Positions 52,872 through 63,573 of a DNA stretch of 64,000 nucleotides are shown here, piece after piece. Source of the stretch: Azolla caroliniana (Eukaryota; Polypodiophyta); the NCBI GenBank assembly GCA_043228905.1, contig JBHGNT010000009.1:7812001-7876000 (forward strand). Reading direction: 5' to 3'. The number at the start of each line of letters is the position of its first letter. Positions within the stretch are counted from its first letter, which is position 1. A program made the position numbers and the translations under genes. The notes beneath the pieces are model-generated. The model was not told the DNA's origin, did no database searches, and saw only the letters and a list, made by a program, of their open reading frames with translations.

Positions 52872-55800
52872 CTAAAAAACTTCATTTGTTATATGTTGGT
52901 AAACATTAGCAACATTATTATCAACGTTTTGTAATTTGTTCTCTCTGTGGTGTTTCAATTCTAAGATGTATCTACCTAATTTCTTTATATCTAGTGTATC
53001 TAATAGTTTAGGGAGGGTGGGAGAGGAACCAAGTATGTCTTGGTATTTTGCCCTTATCTCGGCATAGGTGGGGCATTTGCATGTAAAATGGTACTCATCC
53101 TCTATCTCTATGTGGCATAACCTACATATCCTTTCCTCCCTAGGGACTCCATTAGTATGTCCATTCTCAATCTCAAGTTGGTGAGATGATATTCTAAGTT
53201 GACCAATGGCAACCCTTAGTGCATGTGGTAAGAATACATCTAGATATTTTGGGCGCGTGATAAAACCTAACTCAGAGAAGTGCATAAAAGTGTTCCTTAT
53301 AGTACAACATTTTAGATGGGAGTGGCTCTAGTGGGGTGATCCATTTATACTGGGTATAAATTTGCCATATTTCTTGGCGTATTACTTTATTACGGTCCTC
53401 ATGAGAGAGTAAAGTGTTATCATTCGTGTGGTCGTACTTAAGGGGGGGGAGGTTAGTAATGTCTAGACCGTTGGCAAGAAGCCAACTCACCATCGTGCCA
53501 TACCATGAGCTAGTATAGCCGGACTCATACAATGCTCGAGAAGCCTTAAAGGCTTGGTGGGATATTCTATCAAGTGGTTGGTTATGTATCCTGTGTATAA
53601 AGACTACCAGTTGAAAAAGTGCTTCTACTAACATAGGGGGTAGAGTGAACTCAGCCCTAATAATGTCATGTGGGACCGACGATTTGCTTCGGAGTTGGCG
53701 TGATAACATCATCACCAATGGTCTCTCTAATTGCGTCCACATGAAAGATGGTAGTCCTGGGGCCCAAATCGCTGATGCATACATGAGAGAGGGAGCCACT
53801 AATGAGTCAAAGAGCCACCCTTTAGTTCGTGGCTCTTGGAAGTATGCTTGGTGGCATTGTCTCTCGAGGAGTGAGAGGGATGCATGTCCTCTTGTAAGTC
53901 TATCCTTCGCTGCTTGTGTCATCGAAAATTTACCTGAGCGGGCACTGAAAGTGACTCCGAGATAGACATATGATCCAACCACCTCAACTGGGCTATGGGA
54001 GATAGTTAGGTGACACTTAGCTCTAACTTGGGCCGACGTGTGGAAGATAAGGACTTTAGTTTTCCCTAGATTCACTACCAATCCTCGTTGTGTGCAAAAG
54101 TCATCTAAGGCATTAAGGTGCCTTTGTAGGTCGTGTTCGGATTCAGAGAGCAAAACTATGTCATCTGCATAGAGCAAGATACGCACATGCGTATCTCCAA
54201 GGACTACTCCATTGCCTCCCTTACGAGCAATAAAATTTGTGATCTCATCAATGTAGATCCCAAAAAGAGTCAGAGATAAGGGGCAACCTTGTTTTACACC
54301 AATAGTGCTAGTGAAACTATCGGATATGCCGCCTGGGCATCGAACACACCCGGACACTTGTTCATATAGTGCGTAGATGGCCCAAACCATGTCATCTGGT
54401 ATCCTCAAGCTCTTAAGCCTATCAAACAACCGCTCTCTAGGGACCGTGTCAAAGGCTTTGCGGAAGTCCACAAAACAACAATATAGTTTCTTCTTGCGAA
54501 CCTTAGTCTGGTCAATTAAGCATCTAAGTGTGAAGATATGGTCAATAGTGGAGAAGGCTCGTCTAAAGCCGGCCTGTTCAGGTGCACGAAGATTTAAGGT
54601 CTCCATATACTCGCTAAGCTCTGCCTCCATTACTGCACCATATAATTTAGCAAGGGTATGACCTATCATAATGGTCCTATAAGTATTTGGGTCCATGGGG
54701 TCCCCCCCCTTATGTATGGGGGCCACTGTGTTCATGGTCCATTGTGATGGAAAACCCTCTGCAAGGGCACGATTGAAGATTAGAGTTAGTAAGGGAGCTA
54801 GGCACTCTCTCGCGTATATGATGTGTTCTGCTCGCAATCCTGTGTGGTCCATGGACTTCCTATGTTGTAATTTCTTTATGACCTTCATGACCCTAGAGGT
54901 CGTGAAGAGTGTCCCCACAGTAGGTCAGGGTGTGGAAGGCATTGGAATGGGTGGTTGGTTTGGGATGTGGTAAAGTCTCTCTGTATAAGTGTGCCAAGTT
55001 TCGGGATCTTCGATGGGTGTTTGTGGTCTTGGTTCCCGTAATCTCTTCCATGCAGTGGCACAGTCGTTACTCATGAGCATGTGGTAGAGTTCCCAATATT
55101 GGGATGCCTCCCATGCTCGTCTCTTACGACGTGTCATCTTGCGCATTTCTTTACGAGCTTGTACTGAGGTAATACTACCACTGAGTTGCGATATTGTAAG
55201 TTGTCGATGTAAGCACCTACAATCCTCATCATACCATCTATTTTGTGGCATAGATCCTACTTTACCTTGATTGGAGTGTTTCGTGTATGGGAAGCTGCTA
55301 ACTGCTGCAGAATGAAGGATGTGTGTGAGTTTCGTATTAAGGCTCTCTAAAGGTAGGGAGGGATCAAGGGAGGAGAGATGGGCTTGAACATGTCGAGCAT
55401 ATATGTCAGAGAGCTCATGTGTGAAATGTATTGTGATGTCATGGCGTGGTTGACTAGAGTTGGTGACGTTAGAGATATCGCAGTTTATCTCGAAGTATAA
55501 GAAACTATGGTCCGTGCCAATAGGACATGGGGCCACTCGGAAGGAGTTAATCATGTGGGTGGCTTCAGGGCGTCCTATTAGATAATCGACTGTGCTTTCC
55601 CCTCCTCCATGTGGGAAACATGTGAGCTCTTCCGAACCTGGCCACTTGGCTAAACCATTATATATGACCATCTGGTGCCGACTACCGAGTTCGAGCAAAT
55701 GATGGCCAAAGCTCGTGGCGTCTGCACCTTGATCCTTTGATCTACGTGTGGTGTCTATGTCTGAAGGATCGACATTTACCATTTCTAGGTTTCTATTCAT

Positions 55801-56313
55801 TTGAAATATTGTGCATTGTCGGGATTGGGTTCTCGCATTAAAGTCTCCTACAAGGAATACTTTGCCTTGGGAAGAATATCGGATTATGTCATCCGATAGA
55901 GGTTCATATGGGGAAGGCCCATGTGGCACTCCGTCATCAACTAATCTCGCCTCGCCAGCCAGATTATAACGAGAGCCTTTTGGGGGGAAGTAACAAATGG
56001 CGAAAATTACTGCCTTGTCCTTGCTTGTGGAGACTTTCACCCACATAAAACGAGCTTCTGGGTCTGTGGTCAGTATTTCTATCCTATTATGTAGCTCCCT
56101 CCGAAACAATATTGCGACACCTCCAGATCCCCTGGTAGTGCATCGACGTGAGGTTTGTCTAAAAGCTGACTCCCAACGAAATCCTTCGACTCGTGGGAGT
56201 CCCCTATTTGGGCTTTGGTGTGTTTCTACTAGGCAAACTATATCTGATTCCTTTAATATCCCCTCTAGGCGGCCGGGGTGTGTCCAGAGTGCGCCGTTAC
56301 AATTCCATAAGGT
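52872..56313 (-). pseudogene. LINE ORF2: endonuclease, RT, zinc knuckle
   Basis: The likely start is the ATG at 56,313 (MTLWNCNGALWTHPG). The apurinic-type endonuclease has the Asn of LWNCNGA, Glu of CLVETHQS, GDFNAR, the TVDYL block and GTDHSFL. It runs to a TGA at 54,925; the same frame then continues as RT (CCFVDFRKAFDTVPRERLFD; GVKQGCPLSLTLFGIYIDE; catalytic YADDIVLL near 54,170). A one-base frameshift at about 53,280 separates the C-terminal part (RICRLCHIEIEDEYHFTCKC, a CCHC). The RICRLC type of knuckle differs from the zf-RVT end of ordinary plant L1 elements (from memory). Three lesions make it inactive, but joined parts are otherwise collinear. Confidence 0.9.
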
Positions 56314-56352
56314 CATCCTAAGTGTGTTTTCTGTCACATGGGCCACACGCCG

Positions 56353-57159
56353 TCAATTAGTAGTGCGATCATTTATGATCACTCGCCCATCTCGATAAAA
56401 GGTGCGATGCCCGTCTTTGCGAGCTTGCATAACCTTTGGCATACAACTCTTGCGATGCTCAATTTGCATCTTGGTGAGGTCTTCATCGAGATAGATAGGG
56501 TCCCCACCCAATCCTCGAAGAATTGGTCTCTTCTTAAAGAAAGTGATTCTAGAGTCTAAGTCTTTAAATTGAAGAACTAAGGCTCTCTTCCTAGTTGTGT
56601 CGCGTCCGGCCCTCCAAGCTTTGGTGATAGGTAGGGTCGTTGTGTACCCTAACATTTTCCCGAGTGTTTGTGCATCCTCGTCCGGGGATGCACCTTCCTT
56701 GAGCCTAGTGACACGCACATTTAGGCGTCGGGCCTAACGCATTTTCTCCTCTTCGAGGGTGGTATTAACAATATTTTCATCCTTTATTTCTTTTTTAATG
56801 TTTCTTTTAACGACATCTACCCAACCCGTTTTTGCTAACTCTATGTTATTTTTAACCTCCTCTTTAACTTTTTTGATCTCATCTTTTATATCCTCTATGG
56901 AGGATATTTCACCGTCCTCTCGGGATACCTTGATGTCATTAAGTTGTTGTTTGAGGTTTGTGTTTTCCTCTTTAAGTTTTTCTATTTCGGCCTTGAGGGT
57001 GTCTTTTTCCTCTCTATCTTTTTTCTTGTGGGTTTCGGCGTCTTTCACCCATTTTTTCATATCCGTCTCTATTTTTGTTAAACGGTTAAACATATCCAAA
57101 AAGTCCTCCTTACTTATAGCCTCGTCTTGTGTATCCTTGTGTTCCTTTCGTTCAGACAT
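56353..57159 (-). pseudogene. LINE ORF1: coiled coil and RNA-binding region
   Basis: The ATG at 57,159 opens MSERKEHKDTQDEAISK; 268 codons to TGA at 56,353. An Asp/Glu/Lys-rich coiled coil (about residues 20-110) is followed by an ORF1p-like domain (NVRVTRLKEGASPDEDA; ALVLQFKDLDSRITFFKK; DEDLTKMQIEHRKSCMPKVM). It probably binds the LINE RNA. A TAG at 56,734-56,736 interrupts it; the duplicated copy of this stretch at the LINE's 5' edge has CAG in that codon. ORF2 follows in the same frame after the stop. Confidence 0.85.
56621..56741 (-). repeat. 121-bp ORF1 segment, internal copy
   Basis: It matches 57,648-57,768 at all but three positions by eye. Same orientation, 1,027 bp apart. Confidence 0.93.
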
Positions 57160-57611
57160 TGTAGTGTCAATAAGAAAAGAAAAAAAAAGGATAAAATAAA
57201 TGGGTTCGAGACTTAGCCGAGTTTGTGTTATGTCGTAGTCACATTGGCATTTCGCACACGATGAGCACGCTAAAAGAACAAGGATGCGCCGCCAAGAGAA
57301 GAAACGCGACACTCGGCAACCTCAAGAAACAAGGTGGAGAAGAGCACGGCAACGGCGACGGCGACTACAACGAATGATGACGAACTGCAGCAGGTCGTCC
57401 AGCACGCCGACGGCAGCAGACGGCGACGGACATCAGAGGCGGCAGCGCGGCAACAGACGACAGCAGCGCACGATGGGGGGGGACTGCAGCTCGGTAGCAG
57501 GCGGCGACAGATGTCGCAGACGGCAGCGACGACAGCGTGGCGCACGACCGTTGCTGCTGGCGCACGACCGTTGCAGAGAGAGAGAGAGCGACCGTTTCAG
57601 AGAGAGAGATG

Positions 57612-57647
<36 letters not shown>
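57160..57647 (-). other. LINE 5' region, GC-rich with short repeats
   Basis: 57,280-57,600 is far richer in G and C than its surroundings and full of CGG/CAG words. GCGCACGACCGTTGC occurs twice in tandem (about 57,540-57,577). A long GA run (57,580-57,647) closes it. It is probably the LINE 5' UTR and internal promoter. Open frames across it are composition artefacts. Confidence 0.6.
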
Positions 57648-57650
<3 letters not shown>

Positions 57651-57768
57651 GTGATAGGTAGGGTCGTTGTGTACCCTAACATTTTCCCGAGTGTTTGTGC
57701 ATCCTCGTCCGGGGATGCACCTTCCTTGAGCCCAGTGACACACACATTTAGGCGTCGGGCCTGACGCA
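57648..57768 (-). repeat. 121-bp ORF1 segment, 5'-edge copy
   Basis: A second copy of ORF1 codons (RRLNVCVTGLKEGASPDEDA, ending LPIT) lies upstream of the 5' UTR at the very edge of the LINE. It keeps CAG where the internal copy has TAG. Confidence 0.93.
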
Positions 57769-57818
57769 ACCTCAAGATCTATGTCTTCGCCAAACTGGCG
57801 GTTACAACAGAAAACTAG

Positions 57819-57850
<32 letters not shown>

Positions 57851-58135
57851 CTAACAATATACAACACCACATCACTATAACGTGATTGCCCTAAGTCATA
57901 TTTATACTTATATGACTTTAGGGCTATTTACAAATATAGCCTCGATGGGCTCACCATAAAACATATTTACACATGTCCTTGGATCTAATTTACACCGGAT
58001 CCATCCGGATTCACTCGATCCGGTTTCCGGGTCTCATCCGGAGCCCTTCTGGATCCGGTTCCTTCATCTGGCTCGTCCGATCCGACTCCTCCGATTCTCA
58101 TCCGGATCCCATCCGGAGGGACCGAATTCCTAACA
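57769..58135 (-). repeat. R2 3' LTR, right piece
   Basis: It resumes at ACCTCAAGATCTATGTCTTC, matching 62,350 onward, and ends GAATTCCTAACA. A GT repeat (57,822-57,850) replaces the CT repeat of the other LTR. AACTCCCCCTTCACT (58,136-58,150) is the minus-strand purine tract. Confidence 0.9.
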
Positions 58136-58145
58136 AACTCCCCCT

Positions 58146-61100
58146 TCACTTTGGCATGGGATTTCTTGTTAATCCGATCCGTTTCCAATACGTGTCCAGT
58201 TTGTCAGCTGACAACACCTTGGTCAGCATATCTGATCCGTTCTCCTTCGTGTGGATCTTCGTTAGCATGAAGCCTTGATCTTCTACCTTCTCCCGGATCT
58301 GGTGATACCCCCGATGGATGTGCTTCATCCAGGAATGGTAGGCCGTATTCTTCGCAAGGTGGATGGCCCTTTGAGTGTCGGAGTAGAGTCAGAATTCCTC
58401 CTACTGGATCCCTCGCTCTCCGATAAAGTCCTTCATCCAAATTATCTCCTTGTCGGCTTCCATAGCTGCCATGTACTCCGTTTCCGTTGTCGACAGTGCA
58501 ACAGACTTCTGCAACTTCGACTGCCATGATACGGCTCCCCCTGCATACGTCATGACATATCCAGATGTAGACCGGCTGGTATCCGCATTAGGCGACATAT
58601 CCGAATCTGTGAATCCGTCAAGTTGGGGTTTACCGGAGCCAAACCGAAGGCACATACTCGAGGTGCCTTTCAGATACTAGAGTATCCACTTGACCGCATT
58701 TCTTCCTAGATTGCTCATGAACCGGCTGACTACACCAACAACATATGCAATATCCGGCCGAGTGCACACCATTGCGTACATTAAGCTTCCGACGGCAGAG
58801 GCATATGGTATCTTTGTCATATCCGACTTCTCTACCTTTGTCTTCGGGCTCTAATTTCCAGACAACTTGCAATTTTCCAGAAGTGTCAATCTGACCGGTT
58901 TCGCCTCCGACATGTTGAACCTTTGAAGCACCTTGCTCATGTACTTCTCCTGTGACAACCACAACAGCTTCTTTGACCGGTCCCAAATTATGTGCATTCC
59001 TAATATCTGTCTTGCCAAACCCAAATCTTTCATTGAGAAAGTCTAGTTCAGGGCCTTCTTCAGCATCTATATCTTGACTTCATCTCGTCCGACGATCAAC
59101 ATGTTGTCCACGTACAGGAGCAATATCAAGAAATCTCCTCCATCAAATTTCTTCACAAACATACAGTGATCGGCTTACGTCTTTTGGTACCCTTGATCCA
59201 TCACGAAGGAGTCGAACTTCTAGTACCATTGCCGGGGGGCTTGCCTCAATCCCTATAAGCTCTTCTGTAGCCGGCATACCAGGTGCTCCTTCCCTTTCCT
59301 CTCAAATCCTTCCAATTGATGCATGTAGATCTCTTCTTCGAGGTCGCCATGTAGGAATGCCATCTTGACATCCAGTTGCTCTACCTTGAGGTCCATGCTT
59401 GCCACTATGCTCAATACTGTCCGGATGGATGTCATCTTTACTACAGGGGCAAAGATCTCATCGATCTGGGCCTTGTACCTCGGTGGATTTTTGGCGTCTC
59501 TAGGTTTTAGATTGTACACCCACTTATTCTGGAATGCTCTCTTTCCTTTCGTTAGCTTCGACAATTCATATGTGTGGTTCTCATGTGGGGAATCCATCTC
59601 GTCCTACATGGCACTTAACCACTTGCGGTTGTGGGTGTCTTTATTAGCTTCTTCGAAGCTTTCCAGCTCCCCCTCATTAGTCCGCAATACGTGCTCTGCA
59701 TCCAGAAATCTCCGGGGGGCTCTTCTCTCCCTGAGAGGGTATCTCCGCCTTTGGTCTTCAACTATCGGTTCCTTCGTTTGTTCCTCATCCTCATCTGATT
59801 CGAGATCTTGTATGGTTTTGGCGTCTTCTTCTTCTTTCTTCAGTCGGTTCGGTTTCTTGTCCGAATCTGGTCGGTTCGTCGAGTGTCATCCAGTTCCCGG
59901 CTAACATCTTGTTTTCAACTGGGTAAGTCCTTGTGTCCTCAAGCCAATTTTCATTGGATGATCTGGAGTTCATCGCCTTCTTCTCTGACTCCCAGTCGAC
60001 AATGGTTTTGGCTTCCATGAAGACTATGTCTCAATTCCGGAACACCTTCTTGTCAACCGGATCCCACACCCGGTAACCAAACTCATCATCGCAATATCAG
60101 AGGAATATGCATGGCCTGAACTTCGGATCCAGCTTTGCTCTCTTGTCCTTTGCAACATGCAGATATGCGAGACACCCGAACACCTGCAGATGCCTGTAAG
60201 ACACATCTTTACCCGTCCATACTCTCTGTGCTGTGTCTCCGTCTAAAGGTGCTGAGGGTGATCTGTTTATCACATACGTCGTCGTGATCAGCGCCTCAGC
60301 CCAAAATATCTTGGGTAGCTTTGCATATGCCAGCATGCTCCAGACTCTCTCCATCACGATCTGGTTCATCCATTCGGCCATCCCGTTTAGTTCCAGCGTC
60401 TTCGGCACGGTGAATTCGAGCTGGATTCCCTTCAATCGACAGTACTCCTCAAATTGCCCCTGGTATTCTCCTCCATTATCTGCTTGAACTGCCTTTAGCT
60501 TCCGGTCGGTTTCTCTTTCCATTCTCGCATGGAGTTCCTTGAAGACAAACAACCCCTGATCCTTCATCTTCAATGGTGAGACCCACAGCTTCTGGCTATG
60601 GTCGTCTATGAACGTCACAAAGTACTGCGATCCGGCATGTGACTTCATGTCGACTTGACACACATTGGTATGCACTAGCTCTAGTGGTGCATTCCGTCTC
60701 ATCGGTGGTCTTGACCGAAAGGAGATTCGGTTTTGCTTGCCGGACAAGCAATCGGTGCACTTATCAAGATGCACGTCCCTCACTAGAATGAGATTGTCTT
60801 CGGCAAGTCTCTTCATCCCCTTCTGAATCATATGACACAGTCTCCTGTGCCACAACTCACCGGCAATGTCGGATGCTACATTCACTTCTTCCCGGCATAT
60901 CCAGGCATGCATCAGATATAGCGTGTTGATCTTTCGGGCTCGAGCCACACTCAAGCTTCCCTTGCTGAACTTCATGACTCCGTTCCGGATGCTACCCGTG
61001 TAGCCTTCATCATCTAGCCGACCGGCTAATATCAGGTTCAATCGAACCTCTGGAACGTGTTGGACATCCTTCAACAACAACTTGCATCCGATTGATGTCG

Positions 61101-62140
61101 TCAATGACACATCTCCTATGCCGATGATTCGACATGTCCCTCTATTCCCCATCTGGACACAATCGAGATCTCCGGTTGTGTAGGATGAGAAGCATCTTCA
61201 GTCCGGTGTTAGGTGGAACGATGCTCCAGAATTGACAACCCATGTTGTCTCATCGCTGACAAGGTTTAACTCATTCTCCTCGGTGATGAGCAACCGTTCT
61301 TCTTCACTTGTCGTAATTGCTAACGTTCTCTTCCAATCCGAACCCTTCTTCGAATCGGCATTGTCGGTTCCTTTCTCTTTCCGGAAATGCCGACAGTTCT
61401 TTTGGAAGTGCCCTAGCTTCCCACAGTAGAAGCAAGTAGGCCTCCCCCTTGACTTCGACCTTGTCCCTGATTTGTCCCGGTTTTGGGGACTCCGATACCG
61501 GCCTCTTCCTCGGTAATGGTCATCTTTTGTGACCAAGGCCTTCGGATCGGTTTTGGACTCCCGGTCCTTCCGGCGAGCTTCTTCATCTAGCAAGCTTGAT
61601 TTTACCCTTGCTAGGGACAATGGCTTTCCTTCTTACCCGACGTTGCCCAAAGTGACAACTAGCGTCTCCCAACTATCCGGGAGGGAGCCGAGCAGGAGCA
61701 ATGCAAGTACCTCGTCCGCTAGAGGTACTTCGAGCGAAGTTGTTTGGTTTATCAGCCCCTGAAATGCATTCATGTGCTCCGCCATGTTGGATCTATCTTG
61801 GTACCGGACTCTAACTAACTTCCGGAATACCGAAAACCGATTTACGGCGTTTTTACTCTCCAACATGGTGCCTATTTTATCCGAGAGCACATGAGCCTTA
61901 CTTTCTTCATTGAAGTTGTTGTACAGGCTCATGTCGATGAAGCACTGGATGTACGTCGTTGTCTTCATGCGCATCACCTCCCATGTCATGGCATCGATCT
62001 TGTCCAATTTCTTGTCCCCGAACTGTACCGGCAACCAAAGATCTTTGTCCACGAGCATGTCCCTCATCTTCGGCTTCCACACTAGGTAGTTGGAGACGGT
62101 GAGCTTGAACATGCCGCCGAATGATTTTCTTCCATTTCCT
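58146..62140 (-). pseudogene. R2 copia gag-pol
   Basis: From the right: Gag (GGMFKLTVSNYLVWKPKMRD; LPDSWETLVVTLGNV), knuckle CFYCGKLGHFQKNC at 61,430, protease TTWVVNSGASFHLTPD (DSGA now NSGA) near 61,235, GAG-pre-integrase (GELWHRRLCHM), integrase (FVTFIDDHSQK, VQADNGGEYQGQFEEY, a 351-codon frame 61,152-60,097), linker, RT (59,597-58,700; GDLEEEIYMHQLEGFERKGK) and RNase H (GFTDSDMSPNADTSRST, TETEYMAAMEADKEI). Lesions: stops at 61,198 and 60,097, loss of the VKGFQQKKGIDF stretch in RT, YVDD changed to YVDN (about 59,110), and frameshifts. It is the best preserved copia here, but defective. Confidence 0.93.
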
Positions 62141-62146
62141 ATGTTC

Positions 62147-62715
62147 GCTCTGATACCAGATTGTGCGGAAATAACGGTCGGCCACAACCGAGTCTTCAAC
62201 AAGGAATAGAAGAGAACAAAGTAAAATAGAGATGATACAGGATGTTAATGTGGAAAACCCTAAATGAGAAAAACCACGAGAGCCCACAGATTCCAACTAT
62301 CACTATGAGGGCAGGTATACAATGTGAGACTCAGAGGCAACGACCTCCAACCTATGTCTTCGCCAAACTTGCGGTTACAACATAAAACTAGTTCTGTATC
62401 TCTCTCTCTCTCTGTCTCTCTATCTCTAACAATATAGAACAACACCACATTCCTATAAAGTGATTGCCCTAAGTTATATTTATACTTATATGACTTTAGG
62501 GTTATTTACAAATATAGCCTCGATGGGCTCACCATGAAACATATTTACACATATGTCCTTGGATCTAGTTTACACCGGATCCATCCGGATTCACTCGATC
62601 CGGTTTCCGGGTCTCATCTAGAACCCTTCCGGATCCGGTTCCTTCATCCGGCTTTTCTGATCCGACTCCTCAGGTTCTCATACGGATCCCATCCGGAGGG
62701 ATCGAATTCCTAACA
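62147..62715 (-). repeat. R2 5' LTR with primer site
   Basis: LTR 62,162-62,715. On the minus strand TGGTATCAGAGC (62,158-62,147) follows three bases after it, a perfect initiator tRNA-Met-type site. The LTR has the family GTGGAAAACCC / GAGAAAAACCACG block. Confidence 0.93.
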
Positions 62716-62720
62716 GATTC

Positions 62721-63138
62721 TAGCTCATCCACATTAGGGTATGTGATGACCTATGTAGGGGGAGTTGTGTCATGGCAATCATGATTGCAAAAGGATGTGG
62801 CTTTGTCGACTATAGAGGTTGAGTACATGGCTGCAGTGGAGGCCAAGAAAGTTTTGATTTGGATGAGGGATTTTCTAAGTGAACTAGGAATGAAGCAAGA
62901 AAAATTCCTACTTCATTGCGATAAACAGAGTGCCATCTACTTGGCCAAGAATGTTGCCTATCACTCTTGTACAAAGCACATTCAGAGAAGGTATCACTAG
63001 TTACGAGAGAGTGGATGAAAATAACTTCGTTTTAACGAAGATCCATACCGATGAAAATGGACCCGACATGCTTACTAAAATTTTATCTACGGAAAATGGT
63101 CTGGTTGACATCCCCCATATAGGAGTGAAGGGGGAGTT
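62721..63138 (+). pseudogene. H2 copia RNase H, after the R2 insertion
   Basis: The frame resumes: SSSTLGYVMTYVGGVVSWQS, ALSTIEVEYMAAVEAKKVLI, LLHCDKQSAIYLAKNVAYHS, then the pol end VLTKIHTDENGPDMLTKILS. A polypurine tract (GTGAAGGGGGAGTT, 63,125-63,138) precedes the 3' LTR. With the upstream part it restores one RNase H domain. Confidence 0.9.
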
Positions 63139-63197
63139 TGTTATGAAAGCATGTCCCTCTTGATGGGGGTACATACATATATACATACATACATACA
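63139..63197 (+). repeat. H2 3' LTR, truncated
   Basis: TGTTATGAAAGCATGTCCCTC matches the start of the 5' LTR at 47,925. It stops in a TACATACA microsatellite, after which foreign copia RT begins; about 760 bp of LTR are missing. Confidence 0.8.
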
Positions 63198-63204
63198 ACG
63201 CCTA

Positions 63205-63573
63205 CATGGAATATCACTATGCATTTATGATGAAGGTGGCGATAGTTTGGGAGCCGGAAAACTTTTCTGAAGCTACTAAGGACCTGCAATGGGTCGAAGT
63301 GATGAATGAGGTGATGCAAGCACTCTCTAGGAACGAGACATTGGATCTCGTCCCCTCTTCATCCCACCAAAAGAAAATCGGATGTCGGTGGATATTCAAG
63401 GTGAAGCACAATGCCAACAACACCATCAATCAATATAAGGCCCGACTTCTAGCAAAAGGGTATGCACAGACATACGGGGTCGATTATGAAGAGACCTTTG
63501 CACCAGTGCCAAAGATGAATATCGCGCGGTGTTTGCATCCTCTATGTAAAGAATCAATGGTGATTCTTGTGTA
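63205..63573 (+). pseudogene. Copia RT fragment
   Basis: The frame reads EPENFSEATKDLQWVEVMNE, then LDLVPSSSHQKKIGCRWIFK, YKARLLAKGYAQTYGVDYEE, TFAPVPKMN: the RT start of a copia of the H1 type (compare 14,430-14,700). It ends soon after. Confidence 0.85.

Larger units (their letters stand above)
52427..57768 (-). mobile_element. Full-length-like LINE (non-L1 look) inside the R2 LTR
   Basis: A 5.3-kb non-LTR element: 5' region, ORF1, ORF2 with endonuclease, RT and a C-terminal CCHC, then a 3' UTR ending (on its sense strand) in AATATATC and five TTTC units instead of poly(A). It carries few lesions: one TAG in ORF1; one TGA, one frameshift and one TAG in ORF2. About 15-20 bp of LTR sequence (ACTCAGAGGCAAC in the 5' LTR) seem missing at the site, and no target duplication is evident. 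Confidence 0.88.
52260..62715 (-). mobile_element. Minus-strand copia R2 nested in H2
   Basis: It is inserted in the RNase H of H2. LTR ends are TGTGCGGAAATAACGG (left) and GAATTCCTAACA (right). Flanks GATTT (52,255-52,259) and GATTC (62,716-62,720) agree at four of five bases. Own length is about 5.1 kb; the remainder is the LINE at 52,427-57,768, which splits its 3' LTR. Confidence 0.9.

Noticed and set aside
57270-57661. Two overlapping open frames of 90-125 codons in the GC-rich block
   Set aside because: Arg/Gln/Ala-rich or Cys/Val-rich translations arise from CGG/CAG repeats on both strands; no conserved domain.
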